The notes under the pieces are model-generated. The model was not told where the DNA came from, did not search any database, and saw only the letters and a list, made by a program, of their open reading frames with translations. This document shows, piece after piece, positions 1-8,295 of a stretch of 64,000 bases of DNA. Position 1 is the stretch's first letter. The number at the start of each line of letters is the position of its first letter. The stretch is taken from the NCBI GenBank assembly GCA_001592145.1, contig BCWJ01000003.1:186001-250000 (forward strand). Reading direction: 5' to 3'. This stretch comes from Xylanimicrobium pachnodae JCM 13526 = NBRC 107786. GTDB lineage: Bacteria > Actinomycetota > Actinomycetes > Actinomycetales > Cellulomonadaceae. The position numbers and the translations under genes were made by a program.

Positions 1-3000
1 GTCGTCGGCGGCGTTCGCGATCCTGCGCACGCGGGCGGCGGCGCTCGGCGAGCCGACGCCGATGCTGGTGTCCGGGCCGGAACAGGACATGGTGCTGGCC
101 GAGCTGCTGGCGGGGCACGCCGACGGTGAGGGGGCGCCCCTGCCGCTGCCCGACGGGCTGCCCGAGGAGGCGCTGGGCCTGCGCGGGCTGCGCCAGGAGC
201 TGCGCGACCTGCTGATGCGCGCCGCGGAGCGCGGTCTGGAACCCGCGGACCTGGCGGACCTGGGGCGCGCGCATGGGCGGGCCGAATGGGTCATGGCGGC
301 GCAGCTCTATGAGGAGTACCGCGACGTCAACGCGCTCGGCACGGGTACCCCGGACTCGGGTGTGCGGTTCGACCCGGCCGTCGTGGTGGACGAGGCGGCG
401 CACTCCCTGACCGCCTGGGACGACGAGGTGGACGGGGCGCCCTGCCCAGCATGGGACCTCGTCGTCGTCGACGACTACCAGGAGGCGACCGTCGCGACCG
501 CGCGGCTGCTCCAGGCGCTGCACGGGGGCGGGGCGCGCCTGGTGCTGCTCGCCGACCCCGACTCCGCCGTGCAGGGTTTCCGCGGGGCGATGCCGGGCCT
601 CGTGGGGCGTGCCGCGGCGCCGCCCCGGTCGCCGGGGGCGTTCGGCGCGGAGGAGATCGTTCTCGCCACGGCGTGGCGGCAGACGGCCGAGCTGCGCGAC
701 GTCACCCGCACGGTGACCGCGCGCATCCCCACGGTGGGCGGGCCGCTGCAGCGCGGTGCCGCCGTGGCGACTCCAGCGGAGGGGGCCGCGGAGCCCGCCG
801 TGGCCGTCGCCGTGCTCGCCGGGCAGGCGCAGGAGGCCGCGTACATCGCCCGCGAGCTGCGGGCCGAGCATCTGCTGCGCGGCACCCCGTGGGAGCAGAT
901 GGTGGTCATCGCGCGCTCCGGGGACCGGTTGGGCGCCCTGCGCCGCGACCTGGTGGCCGCGTCCGTGCCGGTCGCCCTCCTGGGCTCCGACGTGCCGTTG
1001 CGTGACGAGCCCGCGGTCGCGCCGCTGCTCGCGGCGCTGCGGGTCAGCGCCGACGCCGCGTCGCCGTCCGCCGCCGACGACGACGCCTCGCCCGAACCCG
1101 GGACCGACGGGGGGACACCGTCGCACTATCCGCTGCTCGACGCCACCACGGCTGCGGCGCTGCTGACCTCCCCGATCGGTGGGCTGGACGCCGTCGCTCT
1201 GCGCCGTCTGCGGAGGGCGCTGCGTGCGGAGGAGCTGGCCGGAGGGGGCGGCCGATCCTCGGACGCCCTGCTGGTCGAGGCGCTTGGGGACGCGGCCCGC
1301 GCCACGACACTGCCGACGCCGGTGCGGCGCGCGCCGACCGCTGTCGCCCGGGTCCTCGCCGCCGGGCGGGCTGCGGCCCACGCGCCGGGGGCTACCGCGC
1401 AGACCGTGCTGTGGGCCGTCTGGGACGCGACCGGGCTGGCCACACGGTGGCGGGATGCGGCCCTCGCGGGCGGTCCGGCGGGGGTGCGCGCCGACCGCGA
1501 CCTCGACGCCGTCCTGGCCCTGTTCCGCGCGGCCGAGACGTACGTGGACCGGATGCCGGGGGCACCGGCGGCCGCGTTCGCCGACTACCTGGACTCGCAG
1601 GACCTCCCCGCTGACTCGCTGGCCGCTGCGGCGTCGGGGGCCGGGGCGGTCGAGGCGCTGACCCCGGCCGGCGCGGCGGGGCGGGAGTGGGAGTTCGCCG
1701 TCGTCGCGGGCGTGCAGGACGGCGTGTGGCCGGACCTGCGGCTGCGTGACTCGCTGCTCGGTTCGCAGGCCCTGGTCGAGCTGCTCGCGGGCCGGTCGCA
1801 GGACGCGCACGGGCTGGGGCCGCAGGCCCGTCAACAGGTGCTCGCCGACGAGCTGCGGGCGTTCGCGGTGGCCACGTCCCGGGCGCGACGTCGGCTCCTG
1901 GTCACGGCGGTCGAGGACGCCGAGGAGGCGCCCAGCGTGTTCTGTGACCTCGTGGTCCCGCCAGGTGACGGTGAGGGTCCAGACCCGCGCCGGGTCGCCG
2001 TCGCGCCGCCGCTCGACCTGCGCGGGATCGTCGCGACCGCTCGCGCGACCCTCGTGCGCGCGGTCACGGCCGCCGCGCCCGCGCCGGTTTCGACGGGCTC
2101 AACCATCGGTCGGGTGGTTGAGCCTGTCGAGACCCTGGAGCCCGAGACCCTGGAGCCCGTCGAGACCGCTGCGGCCGCCGCGCTGCTCGCCGAGCTCGCC
2201 GCCGTCGGGATCCCGGAGGCCGATCCCACCACCTGGTACGGCGTCGCCGGTGCGTCGAGCGACGCCGCGCTGTGGGACGCGGACGCCGTCGTCCCCGTCT
2301 CACCGTCCAAGGTGGAGACGGTGACCACGTGCGCGCTGCGCTGGGCGTTCGAGTCGGCGGGCGGCACGCGGGCGGACGACCAGAACCAGACGCTGGGCAC
2401 GCTGGTGCACGCCGTGGCCGAGGCTCTCCCGGCGGGTTCGCTGCACGAGCTCAAGGCGGAGCTGGACCGCCGCTGGCCGCAGCTCGCGCTCCCATCCGGG
2501 TGGCCGGCCCGGCAGCTGCGCCGGCGGGCGGAGCGGATGATCGAGCACCTCGCGGAGTACCTGGCCGACGCCGGGACGCCGCTCGCCGTGGAAGCCGCGT
2601 TCGACGTCGAGGTGGGGCGGGCGCGCCTGCGCGGGAAGGTGGACCGGGTCGAGGACGCGGGGGACGGGGCGGGCATCGTCGCGGACCTCAAGACGGGCCG
2701 TTCCGTGCCCACTGTCGCGAAGGCCACCGCCCACCCGCAGCTCGGGGCGTACCAGCTGGCCGTCGATGCGGGCGCGGTCGACGGCGTGACCCGCAGTGCG
2801 GGGGCCCGGCTCGTCTACGTGGGCACGGACAACAAGTCGCACGTGCAGCGCGCCCAACCTGCCCTGGACCGGGAACCGGACGGCACCACCTGGGCCGGCG
2901 CACTCGTCGAGGGCGCCGCGGACACCATGGCGGCCGCACGCTTCGCCGCGCACCGGAACGACCTGTGCTCGATGTGCCCGGTGCGGCGTTCGTGCCCGTT

Positions 3001-3031
3001 GCAGCCCGAGGGAAGGGACGTGGTCGCATGA
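1..3031 (+). CDS. adnA: AdnA-like helicase-nuclease subunit (5' partial)
   Basis: Probable AdnA subunit of the actinobacterial AdnAB motor-nuclease, which unwinds and resects double-strand DNA ends. The frame is open from base 2 and the Walker A region lies off the left edge. Visible superfamily 1 motifs are GPEQD (about 75), a divergent Walker B DDYQE (about 467-481), LLADPDSAVQGFRG (about 546) and ATSRARRRLLV (about 1870). The C-terminal RecB/Cas4-type nuclease shows ADLKTGR (about 2680) and a cysteine set fitting a 4Fe-4S staple: one Cys in TTCALRW (about 2330) and CSMCPVRRSC (about 2967-2996). The stop overlaps the adnB start as ATGA, so the two are translationally coupled. The degenerate Walker B fits AdnA, whose motor I recall as the weaker of the pair. 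A palindromic repeat is read through in the linker between motor and nuclease. Confidence 0.87.
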   Translation, partial: SSAAFAILRTRAAALGEPTPMLVSGPEQDMVLAELLAGHADGEGAPLPLPDGLPEEALGLRGLRQELRDLLMRAAERGLEPADLADLGRAHGRAEWVMAAQLYEEYRDVNALGTGTPDSGVRFDPAVVVDEAAHSLTAWDDEVDGAPCPAWDLVVVDDYQEATVATARLLQALHGGGARLVLLADPDSAVQGFRGAMPGLVGRAAAPPRSPGAFGAEEIVLATAWRQTAELRDVTRTVTARIPTVGGPLQRGAAVATPAEGAAEPAVAVAVLAGQAQEAAYIARELRAEHLLRGTPWEQMVVIARSGDRLGALRRDLVAASVPVALLGSDVPLRDEPAVAPLLAALRVSADAASPSAADDDASPEPGTDGGTPSHYPLLDATTAAALLTSPIGGLDAVALRRLRRALRAEELAGGGGRSSDALLVEALGDAARATTLPTPVRRAPTAVARVLAAGRAAAHAPGATAQTVLWAVWDATGLATRWRDAALAGGPAGVRADRDLDAVLALFRAAETYVDRMPGAPAAAFADYLDSQDLPADSLAAAASGAGAVEALTPAGAAGREWEFAVVAGVQDGVWPDLRLRDSLLGSQALVELLAGRSQDAHGLGPQARQQVLADELRAFAVATSRARRRLLVTAVEDAEEAPSVFCDLVVPPGDGEGPDPRRVAVAPPLDLRGIVATARATLVRAVTAAAPAPVSTGSTIGRVVEPVETLEPETLEPVETAAAAALLAELAAVGIPEADPTTWYGVAGASSDAALWDADAVVPVSPSKVETVTTCALRWAFESAGGTRADDQNQTLGTLVHAVAEALPAGSLHELKAELDRRWPQLALPSGWPARQLRRRAERMIEHLAEYLADAGTPLAVEAAFDVEVGRARLRGKVDRVEDAGDGAGIVADLKTGRSVPTVAKATAHPQLGAYQLAVDAGAVDGVTRSAGARLVYVGTDNKSHVQRAQPALDREPDGTTWAGALVEGAADTMAAARFAAHRNDLCSMCPVRRSCPLQPEGRDVVA
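2086..2134. repeat. REP-like palindromic element inside adnA
   Basis: Two 20-nt arms (2086-2105 and 2115-2134) are inverted copies with 18 of 20 positions complementary; the two differences allow G-U pairing. The core TTCGACGGGCTCAACCA matches the arms of the perfect inverted repeat at 63027-63104. The element is open in the adnA frame and adds a Val/Glu/Pro/Thr-rich stretch (around VVEPVET) to the linker before the nuclease domain. A shorter relic, CCTGTCGAGACCC, lies just after adnB near 6550. Confidence 0.75.
2129..2158 (+). repeat. 15-bp direct tandem duplication in adnA
   Basis: GAGACCCTGGAGCCC occurs twice in a row (2129-2143, 2144-2158), encoding ETLEP twice. It starts inside the right arm of the palindromic element, so it probably arose by slippage after that element was inserted. 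Confidence 0.8.
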
Positions 3032-6000
3032 CGGCCGACGACGAACAGCTCGGCTTCGACCTGACCGCCGCTGCCGAGCCGGACGACTGGGCGGCACTCG
3101 AAGCCCCCGTCGTGGAGCCCGACGACGCCGCGCGCGAACCGCTGCTGTCCGCCCGCGAGATCGCCCGGCTGCTGGGCCGCCACGAGCCGACCCCCGAGCA
3201 GGTGGCCGTCATCGAGGCGCCGCTGGAGCCGACCCTCGTCGTCGCGGGCGCGGGCTCGGGCAAGACGGAGACCATGGCCGCCCGGGTGGTGTGGCTCATC
3301 GCCAACGAGCTGGTGCGCCCCGAGCAGGTGCTGGGCCTGACGTTCACCCGCAAGGCGGCCGGCGAGCTGCAGGCCCGGGTGACCTCGCGGCTCGCCCAGC
3401 TCGCCCGCGCGCGCACCGGGCGCACGGTGAGCACCGCGGAGGTCGCGATCGACCTGCTGGCCAGGCCCACCATCGCCACCTACAACGCGTACGCGGGATC
3501 GCTCGTCACGGACCACGGCCTGCGGCTCGGTATCGAGCCCGGCTCGCGGCTGCTGGGCGAGGCGAACCAGTGGCAGCTCGCCAGCCAGCTGGTCGAGTCG
3601 TGGGACGGCGAGCTGGGCTCGGACCGGTCGGTCGCGGGTGTCGTCGGCGCCGTCATCGGGCTCTCGGGCGAGCTCGGGGAGCACCTCGTCGACGTCGACG
3701 ACGCGCGCGCGATGCTCGACGACATGCGTGAGCGCCTCGACGCTCTCCCGCTGGGCCCGCGCCAGCGCACCCGCGGGGTGGACAACGAGAAGCTGCTGCG
3801 CTCCCTCGCGGAACGGCGAGACCTGCTGGGCCTGGTCACCGAGTACCGCCGCCGCAAGCGTGCCGCCGGGTCGCTCGACTTCGGCGACCAGATCGCGTTT
3901 GCCGCGGACCTCGCCCGGGAGGTGCCGTACGTGGGCGCCGTCGAACGGGAACGGTTCCGCGTCGTCCTGCTCGACGAGTACCAGGACACGTCCTACGCGC
4001 AGGTCGAGCTGCTCGCCGGCCTGTTCGGGGGCGGGCACGCGGTCACCGCGGTGGGCGACCCGCACCAGTCCATCTACGGGTGGCGGGGCGCGTCGGCGTC
4101 GGGACTGTCGCGGTTCCCGGACCGGTTCCGCCGGGCCGACGGCGGTGAGGCCCCGGTGCGGTACCTCTCGACGTCGTGGCGCAACGACGCCGCGGTGCTG
4201 GCTGCGGCGAACATCGCGTCGGCGCCGCTGCGCGAGGGCCTGACCACGCACGTGCCGCCGCTCGACCTGCGCCCCGGCGCCGGGACGGGAGCCGTGACGG
4301 CGCACGTGGCCACCACGATCGAGGAGGAGGCCGAGGCGGTCGCGGAGTGGGTCGCGGCGCGGTGGCGGCCTGGGACGCACCCGGACGGCCGGGTCACCGC
4401 GGCGGTGCTGTGCCGGGCACGATCCCAGTTCGCGGCGGTCGAGGTCGCGTTGCGCCGCCGCGGTCTGCCCGTCGAGGTGGTGGGCCTGGGCGGCCTGCTG
4501 TCCACCCCCGAGGTGGTCGACGTCGTCGCCCTGCTCGAAGCGGTGCACGACCCGTCACGCGGCGACTCGCTGGTGCGCCTGCTCACCGGCCCGCGCGTCA
4601 ACCTGGGTGCGGGGGACCTGCACGCGCTCGGGTCGCGTGCGGCCGACCTGGCCCGGCTGGACGACCCGCGGCGCGCCGCCGCTCCTGCTTCCCCGACGGC
4701 TTCCCCTGGCGCGTCGCCGGACGCCGCCGCTGACGGCCGCGTGGCCCATGCCGACGGAGCGCATGAGGACCAGGCTGATGACGAGGTAGCCGTCATCGAG
4801 GGCGACGTCGTCGATCACCGTTCGCTCGTGGACGCCCTGGACGACCTGCCCGCCCCGGGGCGTGCCGCGCGGGACGGGCGCAGCCTCACACCCGCGGGGC
4901 ACGCGCGTCTCACCGCCCTGGCGGCCGTGCTCCGGAACCTGCGCGGGCTCACCTACCTGTCGTTGCCCGAGCTGGTGGTGCAGGCGGAACGTGCCCTCGG
5001 CCTCGACGTCGAGGTGGCCACGGCCGAGGCGATCGCGACGCTGGTCCCGGACGCGGGGGAGCGGGTCAGCCGTCGCGGGCGCGAACACCTGGACGCGTTC
5101 CGTGACGTGGCCGCCACGTTCGCCCAGTCGGCGGACGTCGCCACGCTGGGCGCCTTCCTGGCCTGGCTGGGGGTCGCCCAGACCCAGGAGCGGGGTCTCG
5201 ACCTGCCCGTTCGCGAACCGGACCCGGATGCCGTCCAGGTCATCACCGCGCACGCGGCCAAGGGCCTGGAATGGGACGTGGTCGCGGTGCCCGGCCTGGT
5301 GGACGGCATGTTCCCCACCGTGGCCGAGTCGGCGAGCGGACAGCGCGCGGTGAGTGGCTGGCTCACGGACGTCGCCGCCCTGCCGTACCCGCTGCGCGGC
5401 GACGCCGCCGACCTGCCCGCGTTCGCGTGGGAGACCGCGGCAGACCTCAAGGAGCTGAACGAGCGCCGCGACGAGTTCCGTGCCGCGTGCGGTGACCACC
5501 GGCTCGCCGAGGAACGCCGCCTGGCGTACGTCGCCTTCACCCGGGCACGCCACGAGCTCCTGCTCACCGCCCACTGGTGGGGGAGCCAGGCCAAGCCGCG
5601 CCGCGTCTCGCCGTTCCTCACCGAGCTCGCCGACGCCGGGCTGGTCTGCGCGCAGGGGTGGTCGCCCGCGCCCGACGGTGGGGCGTCGAACCCGCGCGAC
5701 GACGTCGAGGTCACTGCGACCTGGCCCGCCGCCGACGACGCCGACGCCGGTTCCCCGCGGGACATCCTGCGGGCCACGGCGGCGCTGGTCGACGACGCGC
5801 GTGCCGCGGGGGCCTCCGCGCCGGACGGCGTGCTGCGGGACGCCGCCGGGTATGACCTGGTCGAGCTCACCCGCACGCTGCTGGCCGAACGCGACCAGGC
5901 GTCGGGCCGTGAGATCCGCATGCCCGCGCACGTCTCCGCATCCGGCCTCGTGCGGCTGGCAGGTGACCGTGACGGCTTCGCACTCCAACTGCGCCGGCCC

Positions 6001-6516
6001 GTACCCGCCGAACCCACGGTCCATGCCCGCCGGGGCACCCGGTTCCACGAGTGGGTGGAACACCACTTCACCGCCGCCTCCCTGCTCGACGTCGAGGACC
6101 TCCCGGGAGCCGACGATGCCGACCTGCTCGGCGACGAGGACCTGGCCGCGCTCAAGGCGAGGTTCCAGACGAGCGAGTGGGCCGCCCGGACACCCATTGC
6201 CGTGGAACAGGACGTCGAGACGCCGTTGGCAGGCATCATGACCCGGTCCCGCATGGACGCCGTGTTCCCCGACCCGGACCACGGGGACGATGCCGTCGTG
6301 GTGGTGGACTGGAAGACGGGGCGCCCGCCCGCCGATGCCGCCGCCCGCGCGGCCCGGGAAGTCCAGCTCGCCGTGTACCGCCTGGCCTGGTCCCGCTGGA
6401 GCGGCCTCCCGCTCGACCGGGTCTCCGCCGCGTTCTACTACGTCGCTACCGGTGAGACGGTCCGTCCGGCTCAGCTCCTGGACGAGCCCGCCCTGGAGGC
6501 CCTGATCACCGGCTGA
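3028..6516 (+). CDS. adnB: AdnB-like UvrD helicase / RecB-type nuclease
   Basis: Partner subunit of AdnAB, 1162 aa, close to the roughly 1100 aa of mycobacterial AdnB. The start is the ATG that overlaps the adnA stop (ATGA). Motifs in order: Q motif PTPEQ (about 55), Walker A GAGSGKT (74-80), Walker B DEYQD (about 315), GDPHQSIYGWRG (about 342), HAAKGLEWD (about 740), AFTRARHELLL (about 836), and the nuclease signature VVVDWKTGRPP (about 1092) followed by QLAVYRLAW. All catalytic motor motifs are intact, so this should be the dominant ATPase, acting in end resection. A low-complexity Ala/Asp/Pro insert lies near residues 550-590. The next gene runs in the opposite direction, so the operon ends here. 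Confidence 0.9.
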   Translation: MTADDEQLGFDLTAAAEPDDWAALEAPVVEPDDAAREPLLSAREIARLLGRHEPTPEQVAVIEAPLEPTLVVAGAGSGKTETMAARVVWLIANELVRPEQVLGLTFTRKAAGELQARVTSRLAQLARARTGRTVSTAEVAIDLLARPTIATYNAYAGSLVTDHGLRLGIEPGSRLLGEANQWQLASQLVESWDGELGSDRSVAGVVGAVIGLSGELGEHLVDVDDARAMLDDMRERLDALPLGPRQRTRGVDNEKLLRSLAERRDLLGLVTEYRRRKRAAGSLDFGDQIAFAADLAREVPYVGAVERERFRVVLLDEYQDTSYAQVELLAGLFGGGHAVTAVGDPHQSIYGWRGASASGLSRFPDRFRRADGGEAPVRYLSTSWRNDAAVLAAANIASAPLREGLTTHVPPLDLRPGAGTGAVTAHVATTIEEEAEAVAEWVAARWRPGTHPDGRVTAAVLCRARSQFAAVEVALRRRGLPVEVVGLGGLLSTPEVVDVVALLEAVHDPSRGDSLVRLLTGPRVNLGAGDLHALGSRAADLARLDDPRRAAAPASPTASPGASPDAAADGRVAHADGAHEDQADDEVAVIEGDVVDHRSLVDALDDLPAPGRAARDGRSLTPAGHARLTALAAVLRNLRGLTYLSLPELVVQAERALGLDVEVATAEAIATLVPDAGERVSRRGREHLDAFRDVAATFAQSADVATLGAFLAWLGVAQTQERGLDLPVREPDPDAVQVITAHAAKGLEWDVVAVPGLVDGMFPTVAESASGQRAVSGWLTDVAALPYPLRGDAADLPAFAWETAADLKELNERRDEFRAACGDHRLAEERRLAYVAFTRARHELLLTAHWWGSQAKPRRVSPFLTELADAGLVCAQGWSPAPDGGASNPRDDVEVTATWPAADDADAGSPRDILRATAALVDDARAAGASAPDGVLRDAAGYDLVELTRTLLAERDQASGREIRMPAHVSASGLVRLAGDRDGFALQLRRPVPAEPTVHARRGTRFHEWVEHHFTAASLLDVEDLPGADDADLLGDEDLAALKARFQTSEWAARTPIAVEQDVETPLAGIMTRSRMDAVFPDPDHGDDAVVVVDWKTGRPPADAAARAAREVQLAVYRLAWSRWSGLPLDRVSAAFYYVATGETVRPAQLLDEPALEALITG

Positions 6517-6567
6517 CGGTCGGCTCGCTCGCCAACGCCCGGTGTCCGGCCTGTCGAGACCCCGCTT

Positions 6568-7122
6568 CTACAAGGCGCAGCCGTCGGTGCCGTTGAGGTC
6601 GTCGCAGACCAGGCGGGAGCGGGCCTCGGTGACCATGTAGGTCCCGACGTCGCTGGTGGTGGTGAGTTCGCCGGAGATGTCAGTCCATCGGGTGGTGCCG
6701 ACGATGCGGAACTGGCCGTGCCAGGTGGTCTCCATGGTCACGTGGACGTCGGTGCGGGCTTTGATGCCGCTCTCGATGCTGGTGTGGGCGGCCCGGCCGG
6801 CCCGGGTGTCGGGGTCACCGAGCCGGGTCCAGGCGTGGGCGACCCACCGTTCGTCGGGTAGGGGATCGCCGTCGATCCAGGGGCGGCCCGGGTCGGTGGT
6901 GGTCAGCGTGCCGCCTCCAGGGGAGAAGGGGTCGTCGAAGTCCCACGTGTACTGCGCGGCGAACGCTCGGATCTCGACGGGTACCTCCAGCAGGGTCGCT
7001 GTCTGGGTGACGATGTCGTCGGACGCATAGACGGGGTACCAGGCGTTGACGAGCAGCTTGGTGGGGTGACCGGTCTGCAACGTCGCGGTGGGTGCAGGCA
7101 CGTGCATGGACGTGAACGCCAC
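6568..7122 (-). CDS. C-terminal half of a broken PKD-like secreted protein
   Basis: 184 codons from an internal GTG, with no ribosome binding site ahead of it. The protein contains a PKD-like stretch (QYTWDFDD, then TLTTTDPG) and ends with a conserved-looking EARSRLV segment followed by two cysteines. The same frame is open upstream to 7251 and reads QLANLFVRRVQPDGTY and then SVGSCVAPADL, joining directly to the gene at 7252-7623 but for one TGA codon (7254-7252). From memory, actinobacterial relatives are single secreted proteins with a CPxG...R...DG...C..P.DL segment followed by this PKD-like region. I therefore read this as the distal part of a single disrupted gene rather than an independent gene. 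Confidence 0.55.
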   Translation of the reverse strand: MAFTSMHVPAPTATLQTGHPTKLLVNAWYPVYASDDIVTQTATLLEVPVEIRAFAAQYTWDFDDPFSPGGGTLTTTDPGRPWIDGDPLPDERWVAHAWTRLGDPDTRAGRAAHTSIESGIKARTDVHVTMETTWHGQFRIVGTTRWTDISGELTTTSDVGTYMVTEARSRLVCDDLNGTDGCAL

Positions 7123-7251
7123 CTGCGCCTGCGCGGAGAGGTCGGCCGGGGCGACGCACGATCCGACGGAGACGAACTGCGGCTCCGTGTACGTACCGTC
7201 GGGCTGGACGCGACGGACGAACAGGTTCGCTAACTGGTACGTGTCTGGTGG

Positions 7252-7623
7252 TCAGGTGACCGCGACGGCCGCGATGTCGACCATTCCGTCAGGGCAGGCG
7301 CCTTGTCCGTACGAGTCCTGAACAAGAAGGTACGGGGAGTCCTCGTCCAGGGGTTCGCAGTGCGGGAAGTCTCCTCGCACATAAATGTCCTGCGGTACGA
7401 CTTGCTTCGCCCTCCGCCCCTCGGGTGTCTGCTCAAACGCGGATCCGACAGCGTCAACGGTTACGGCCTTGCTCACATCGTCGAGATACTCGTTCAGGGA
7501 GACCGGCGGGCTGTCGGTCTCACGTGGCGGCTGACTGTCCGTTGGTTCGGGCGACGGCGATGGCGTGATGACGATGGATGTCAGCACCGCCACTGCGGTG
7601 AGTAGTTTCGTGGCACTGATCAT
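7252..7623 (-). CDS. N-terminal half of the PKD-like secreted protein, ends at in-frame TGA
   Basis: 123 codons. An N-terminal hydrophobic segment (KLLTAVAVLTSIVIT) looks like a signal peptide or anchor and is followed by a Pro/Ser/Thr-rich linker and an acidic domain with two cysteines (PHCEP and GACPDG). The ATG overlaps the stop of the upstream lipoprotein gene (ATGA at 7620-7623), so the two are coupled. The frame continues after the terminal TGA for another 227 codons of matching protein (6568-7251). This is therefore a full gene of about 351 codons interrupted by one stop. Recent inactivation, stop readthrough or a base-call error are all possible. Function unknown. Confidence 0.6.
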   Translation of the reverse strand: MISATKLLTAVAVLTSIVITPSPSPEPTDSQPPRETDSPPVSLNEYLDDVSKAVTVDAVGSAFEQTPEGRRAKQVVPQDIYVRGDFPHCEPLDEDSPYLLVQDSYGQGACPDGMVDIAAVAVT

Positions 7624-8207
7624 TGTGCTGGCTGTACGGCGACATTTACAACTTGCCAGCCATCATCGGAATGGATGATCTCGACTCGCAGTTTGTCCGT
7701 GCCTCCCTCCTCCTGGAGCACGGGATCGCCAGTGGATGATGTCACGATGGTCGGCTTCCGCGTGATGTCCACGTCGATCGGCCAGATGCCCGTAGTGTGA
7801 TCTTGTTCATAAGTGTGAGTAACTGTGGCCGCAGATACTCCGCCCTCAAAGGTGTAGCCATTGTCGGCAATGGTATTAGCCTGCTGGAGGCGCGCCGAAC
7901 AGAACGCACACGCCTCATGGGACATTGCCTCCCAGGGGCCAGTCTCATTGGTCATCTGCATATACGGCTCGTACATCAGGAAGTACGTCGCCGCAGCATC
8001 CGCGCCGGCCGGCCCGTCGTCGTCCATCGCGGCGGGCCGCGCGGGCGCCACGACGACGGCCTTCGGCGCGGGCGTCGGGCTGGCGGACTCGGTGGTCGGT
8101 GCCGGCGTGGGCGGGGGCGACGGCGCTTCGCTGGTGCACCCGGCGAGCAGGAGTGCGGCGAGCGCGGCTCCGCTCCAGGCGGTGAGGTTCCTGCGTGTGC
8201 GTGCCAT
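7620..8207 (-). CDS. DUF6318-type lipoprotein
   Basis: 195 aa. The chosen ATG at 8207 follows a GAGGG ribosome site; an open stretch upstream to 8246 looks non-coding. A basic N-terminus and the hydrophobic run AALAALLLAGC form a lipobox, so the mature protein should be lipid-anchored on the outer face of the membrane. A Pro/Thr/Ala spacer follows, then a domain with AATYFLMYEPYMQ and HEACAFCSARL that resembles the actinobacterial DUF6318 family (recalled). A CxxC-like cysteine pair is present but no catalytic motif. It overlaps the next gene by 4 nt; such lipoproteins are, in my recollection, often paired with PKD-like secreted proteins. Function unknown. Confidence 0.7.
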   Translation of the reverse strand: MARTRRNLTAWSGAALAALLLAGCTSEAPSPPPTPAPTTESASPTPAPKAVVVAPARPAAMDDDGPAGADAAATYFLMYEPYMQMTNETGPWEAMSHEACAFCSARLQQANTIADNGYTFEGGVSAATVTHTYEQDHTTGIWPIDVDITRKPTIVTSSTGDPVLQEEGGTDKLRVEIIHSDDGWQVVNVAVQPAQ

Positions 8208-8295
8208 TGAGGCCCTCGATGATTCGCTGGTCACGTCGGCGCACAAGATAGCGGGAACCGGACGAACACCGCAGAACCGTCTGTGGACGGCAGTC

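Noticed and set aside
8208-8295. N-terminal extension of the DUF6318-type lipoprotein to 8246
   Set aside because: The extra 13 residues would precede an otherwise standard lipoprotein signal, and the ribosome site fits the ATG at 8207.
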